Shown: piece after piece, positions 61,801 to 64,000 of the stretch
How positions within the stretch are numbered: position 1 is the first letter of the stretch
Layout: each line of letters opens with the position of its first letter
NCBI RefSeq assembly: GCF_030160075.1
Contig: NZ_BSNQ01000003.1
Span: 676,625-740,624, forward strand
Source: Dyella lipolytica
GTDB lineage: Bacteria > Pseudomonadota > Gammaproteobacteria > Xanthomonadales > Rhodanobacteraceae
DNA length: 64,000 nt
Direction of reading: 5' to 3'
Notes under the pieces: model-generated
The model's database searches: none
Seen by the model: only the letters and a program-made list of their open reading frames with translations
Told to the model about the DNA's origin: nothing
Translations under genes and position numbers: made by a program

Positions 61801-64000
61801 CTTGGAGGCAGTCGCCAATTAGGTAGCAATGGCTATCAGGTCAACAGCATTGCCGACAGCGTCGTGCTTTCCAACGATGCGGCGCATCCGTTGCAGGGGC
61901 AGGAAATCCTGCTGGTGGCGAACGGCAACAACGACACGGGTGCGCAAGGCATCGTGCTGCAATCGGGCAGCGTCTTGCTTGCCAGCGGGGCTGGCACGCC
62001 CAACGCCACGCCGCTGATCTTCGGCAGCAATGCGAGCACTTCCGCCAATGGTGCCAGTGTGCCCGCTGTCAGCGGCAATGGTGCGCTGCTGCGCGTTTCG
62101 CAGGATGGTGTTGCTAGCGTCACACGCAACGATGTTTCCGGCACCACGTCGGGTGATCTCACTATCGATGCGGGTGCCACCGTACAGGGCGGCAGTTCGC
62201 TGGTCATGGACGCGACCGGTTCGATCAGTGTGAGCCCGTCGGCGACGTTCAGCGCGCAGAATATCGACGCCAATAGCAATCTGATCACCTTTGTCGGCAG
62301 CAACGGCACCAACACCAATGCAGGCGGCCTGGTGATCGGACCAGGCACGCTAAGTCTGCTCAGTGGGGCACAGCAGGTCACGTTGAGCAGTCGTGGTGCG
62401 ATCGATTTCCTCGGCAACATCACCATTGATCTACCGCAGACACTCGACCTCAACGCCAATGCATTTGTCAGCGACGGCGGCCAGGTAAGTATCAAGGCCG
62501 CCACGCTCGGTCTGGGTAATGCGATCGGCTCGAGCACAGCGACTCCGGTCGTGGGTCATGGCCAGTTGAACTTGAACGCGGATGAGTTGGATTTCACCGC
62601 GGGCACTAGCACTTTGCAGGGATTTGGCAGCGTAACGGCCTTTGCCAGCCAGGGTATGACGGGGCAGGGGAGCGGCGGTTTCGATTTCGGCGCGGCCACC
62701 GTGAGTTTGAACACGCCCGTGCTGCTGGCTGACACCGGCGCCAATACCCATTTGACGACCACCGGTACGCTGGCGATCAACGCGACGACAGGCACGCCAT
62801 TGCAGAACAGTGCGATGGGCGGCGCATTGACTCTTAGCGGCGGCTCACTGACGGTCGGTACGCAAATTGCGGCAGCAGCGGGTGATCTGAGCCTCGCAGC
62901 GACCAGCGGTGATCTGACTGTCACCGATACTGCCAGCTTGAACACGGCAGGTATCAACAAGACTTTCTTCGACATCACTACTTATGCGCCGGGCGGCAAT
63001 CTCAAGCTGACTTCCGCGCAGGGTTCGGTGATCGTGCAGCCAGGAGCAACCATCGATTTCGCAGGCGCGCCGCTGGGCGGTGACGCAGGTGGCATCACCA
63101 TCCAGGCCGCGAATCTGGCCGTGCTAAACGGTAACTTCGAAGGTCAAGCCGTAAGCGGCTATCGCGGCGGCTATTTCACGCTTAGCAGCGGCGGCGCGCT
63201 CGATCTCGACCAGCTTGCGTCTTTGACTGGCAAGGCCGGCGCGACGGGCGGCATATCCATCAGCAGCGGCGCCGGCGACCTTGTGTTGTCGTTAGGTCAG
63301 AGTCTGGTGTCGCAAGACGTTTACCTGGCCGCCAACGGTGGTGCCGGTAGCGTGAATTCGGCAGCTGGCGTGGTGCAAATCGACGGCACCATCAATGCAT
63401 CGGGTGCGGCAGCCGGCGATATTCAGTTGTACGGCCGCAACGGCGTCGACGTAAACGGCAGTCTGCTGGCGACAAGCAGCATACCCGAGCAGCGCGGCGG
63501 CAATGTGCTGATCGCCATCACGGGCAGCAGCGATGGAACGCTCAACACCACTTACGGTTACGAAAACGTGCAAGCAGGCAGTGCGGGCACGATCCAGTTC
63601 GGCCCGAATGCATCCATCAATGTGTCCGGCGGTTCGCCGGATGCGGGAGGAACCGTCAACCTACGCGCCCCGTTGCTGGCCAACGGCGACGTGCCGATCA
63701 CCTTCAGCGGCGGAACGCTGGCCGTTACAGGTGCGAACAGCGTCACCATCGAGCCCTATGCGGTGTGGAGCACTGCCGATAAGTACACGGACCCCACCAA
63801 ATATTTCGACGGCCTGATCGATCCCGCTGGTTGGTATCAATACGGCCCCGACGGCACGCCGCAATTGGTAGCCGGTACCTGGACCGACGCGACCGGCGCT
63901 GTGCTTCCCGCACCGACGGACGCGGCGACGCTGCAGGCGTACCTGAGCACGGACTACTTCACGCCGACAGCTGCCGACGCCGCGCATCAGACGTTCTATG
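55813..64000 (+). CDS. TpsA: giant filamentous-haemagglutinin exoprotein (3' end outside window)
   Basis: The reading frame is open from GTG 55813 to the window end (at least 2,729 codons); I checked codon phase at the start and at 63961-63999 and found no frameshift. Start: GGGGAAGAG precedes GTG; an in-frame TAG lies at 55789. Residues about 1-40 form an extended signal peptide (HSRSAMRVVGARHPLAYAIASVLAMAAMPAYAGG). A Gln/Ala-rich stretch follows, then the TPS secretion domain about 150-400 (LTWNSFNVGRNTTLYFNQSGG, VPSQIFGQIKAEGTVYLLNHNGVLFG). The remainder is Gly/Ala/Ser/Asn-rich repeats of the beta-helix type, common in adhesins. Exported by TpsB (47429) with the dedicated energy and chaperone genes between. 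The C-terminus, which usually carries the active part, is outside the window. Confidence 0.92.
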   Translation, partial: MITPIGSDKHSRSAMRVVGARHPLAYAIASVLAMAAMPAYAGGPPPLSQAWLAQSQHQTAAQAASSPSGSSAISAQTPTQLLQQRAVQQSLADLGRAAQAVAAQIAAQQSAQQAAQQQASPIPNGLTPGGLVVASGTASNPSLWQNANAPTQSTSNGQTTVQVKQTAQKAVLTWNSFNVGRNTTLYFNQSGGNQTNGGANNWIVLNRVNDPSGVPSQIFGQIKAEGTVYLLNHNGVLFGAGSQVNTQSLLASSLDLFSGDVNASNSAFLGGGIAAGHASVPFLVNGIFTDGGNHDVVVQQGASIASGPQGFVLLAAPNVSNAGSIVADDGQAILAAGVQFDDLSAGVQTAQLNVFNAVSSLVNNYPGGTATNTGLVQARRGQVHMLGYNVDQDGIALASTSISYPGSIELNARDQGNQGGGGYARSGALVLGPDSVTAILPEKDGATTTSSSAANAAFTPGSLSLSGDTVTFQSGSLLEAPNAKLSVLAEIESSTDPNPVAGRIYVDNGAVIDVSGLADVDLPMSALLVTIPRIGQNELADSPLLRNSFLYTQKDVVVDSTQSGTTPDGLSWVGSPILNVSGYVQDVPRDITQLMTAGGSIDLNGYEVIVRSGAQLNLDGGYLAYQPGWITTPNLLGANGRVYNIADADPNMAYVGFAGEYTVIDNRWGVTTNYSNPLLAGAPRWDNGFAVGGNAGTLSIETLNAVALDGQISAQAFAGRNQVTQGTQPAGGTFDISTSGNSILVGRRNNNVPSIVLQQSSLSVDQLDPQFQANTPWQTVLTAEDPSGNNPDDLSRWLPLSANLIQQGGFSSLGVNSAGNAIQEQPGTTLSVLPGGSIQLTGNSITVLGELSAPAGAITLISTGFSGDQAISPNANSTPLPTDITVGKGAVLNASGLWVNDSGLPVDNYTGDRYINGGNITLQTEQSVVTNSQAITPTTLADGTGSILLQPGSLLNVSSGGYVNGNDQLQLTNGIPDGSGGNISLLTYFEPKGGNIFAAQGGGPPPAALTARLQLDGTLRAFGFSGGGTLTLQTSDLQIGGSSNNLALSSGLYLNPGFFAGQGFDSYALSSVTDAVVAPGTTVQISRDNLLPNYPALLAAPTGTDIYGNSALTNTPYVSIGQLDPYLRYISRNPDAGPGFALSAGAYLDWQVVPGTLNAGAPTYAGVTGSVSLSAGAAILADAGATIQLAGTQSTLVNGTVDAPGGTINVLINPLVFNAAPSVPQLWLGPQAVLDAAGTSLINPLAAAVPGGSVGLGLASHFTPRTGMVLNGGNVTLTANDGYALTAQGSLIDVSGASDTYDLPSTVNTATGVQAAYTPTLVWSDGGSIVFSAGAGLYADGNLRADAGALQGEGGSLQIVGLNPSTTAFAQPSATGILLQQSGNLIPTGWKPGDSVEAGAPSGILHFALDHLSGSGITSLIIGPEVTATSQVVVPVAFTGNIDLTLARSFSLYAPTLTALPAGSTQWPSGTNTGYVQGNDIVQITAPYVEITGSNANGTPQAVAGNDVLDVNAAFMDLGGVLDLQGWSAANFTSSGDIRFYVPPNLQYAGNSGSMVPGMLFSTGNLSFKAAQLYPVSDYSFVIDANPSGLSNAQGQAISTTLTILGNGPGATPLSAGGGLLLDADHIEQDGTLRAPSGNLMIGVQDTASAANAFGLGSNAADYPLVATQSVHLAAGSITSVSLDGLTVPYGSTVDGERWTYDGNPQASSPVLSAPPSKTISIAGTDVSLDSGATIDMSGGGKLQASEWVPGVGGTRNVLTQYETSYANSTTGVQVPQYSDGRAVYAILPGYSAPVGAQDAALEKGAGAGPATGQSIYLSGMPGLPAGYYVLLPAKYATLPGAYRVVQDTSSQDSVLGQNAVLPDGTLSVTGYFADALDGARDARNTTFLVQSAPVWQQYSQYQFTNADSYFTAQASHAGTIAPALPADGGHLLLSATQQLQLGVVLDAAPASGGRGSLVDIAAQAIQVVDSGSTALPGYLQLSVDGLSALDAGSLMLGGSRQLGSNGYQVNSIADSVVLSNDAAHPLQGQEILLVANGNNDTGAQGIVLQSGSVLLASGAGTPNATPLIFGSNASTSANGASVPAVSGNGALLRVSQDGVASVTRNDVSGTTSGDLTIDAGATVQGGSSLVMDATGSISVSPSATFSAQNIDANSNLITFVGSNGTNTNAGGLVIGPGTLSLLSGAQQVTLSSRGAIDFLGNITIDLPQTLDLNANAFVSDGGQVSIKAATLGLGNAIGSSTATPVVGHGQLNLNADELDFTAGTSTLQGFGSVTAFASQGMTGQGSGGFDFGAATVSLNTPVLLADTGANTHLTTTGTLAINATTGTPLQNSAMGGALTLSGGSLTVGTQIAAAAGDLSLAATSGDLTVTDTASLNTAGINKTFFDITTYAPGGNLKLTSAQGSVIVQPGATIDFAGAPLGGDAGGITIQAANLAVLNGNFEGQAVSGYRGGYFTLSSGGALDLDQLASLTGKAGATGGISISSGAGDLVLSLGQSLVSQDVYLAANGGAGSVNSAAGVVQIDGTINASGAAAGDIQLYGRNGVDVNGSLLATSSIPEQRGGNVLIAITGSSDGTLNTTYGYENVQAGSAGTIQFGPNASINVSGGSPDAGGTVNLRAPLLANGDVPITFSGGTLAVTGANSVTIEPYAVWSTADKYTDPTKYFDGLIDPAGWYQYGPDGTPQLVAGTWTDATGAVLPAPTDAATLQAYLSTDYFTPTAADAAHQTFY

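Overview
The window looks like chromosome of a GC-rich (roughly 60%) gammaproteobacterium of the Xanthomonadales, most plausibly the Rhodanobacteraceae (Dyella/Luteibacter-like). This is an inference from the oxidative L-fucose pathway, the Xanthomonas-type TonB-dependent receptor with glycosidases, and general codon use; no marker gene or rRNA is present to prove it.

Layout: (1) 1-8 kb, mixed housekeeping and secreted genes: a GH16 beta-glucanase cut by the window edge, a ChaA-type cation/proton antiporter, a CPBP membrane protease, two secreted proteins of uncertain role, the glutathione-dependent formaldehyde pair frmA-frmB, and a DUF2501 protein. (2) 8-18.2 kb, a complete L-fucose catabolic island: GH29 fucosidase, IclR regulator, FucP permease plus mutarotase, and a six-gene operon (L-fucose dehydrogenase, lactonase, 2-keto-3-deoxyfuconate dehydrogenase, diketo-deoxyfuconate hydrolase, fuconate dehydratase, L-lactate dehydrogenase) giving pyruvate and lactate. 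(3) 18.5-38.3 kb, a glycan-foraging region: GH18-like and GH3 enzymes, glucokinase, GH29, a large TonB-dependent receptor, GH20, a carbohydrate-binding/multi-pass membrane protein, an SDR, GH39, another GH29, and a chitin-binding secreted protein. Fucose, xylose and GlcNAc are the sugars these enzymes would release, which fits plant complex N-glycans or similar decorated glycans. (4) 38.5-42.8 kb, an RND efflux pump and its adaptor. (5) 43.4-44.2 kb, an unrecognised secreted protein with an AT-rich upstream region.

(6) 44.5-64 kb is the most striking part: a regulated two-partner secretion system combined with its own TonB-type energy module. In order it encodes a stand-alone STN-domain periplasmic protein, a FecI-like ECF sigma factor, a FecR-like anti-sigma with a Tat-like motif, a TpsB outer-membrane transporter, an ExbB proton channel fused to an external DUF2341/LamG lectin-like region, ExbD, TonB, a putative porin, a coiled-coil periplasmic protein, a Skp/OmpH-like chaperone, a small secreted protein, and a giant filamentous-haemagglutinin TpsA that runs off the window (at least 2,729 codons, open throughout). 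Two nearly identical 54-base promoter-like elements (31-base block, 15-base spacer, GTCTATCC) lie upstream of tpsB and tpsA and are good candidates for targets of the sigma factor. The layout resembles the Pseudomonas aeruginosa VreA-VreI-VreR / PdtB-ExbB2-ExbD2-PdtA regulon.

Other regulatory signals: a long imperfect palindrome in front of fucP next to the iclR gene; two homologous regulatory blocks in front of the GH18-GH3 and glucokinase-fucosidase operons; a 24-codon leader ORF coupled to glucokinase; several strong intrinsic terminators.
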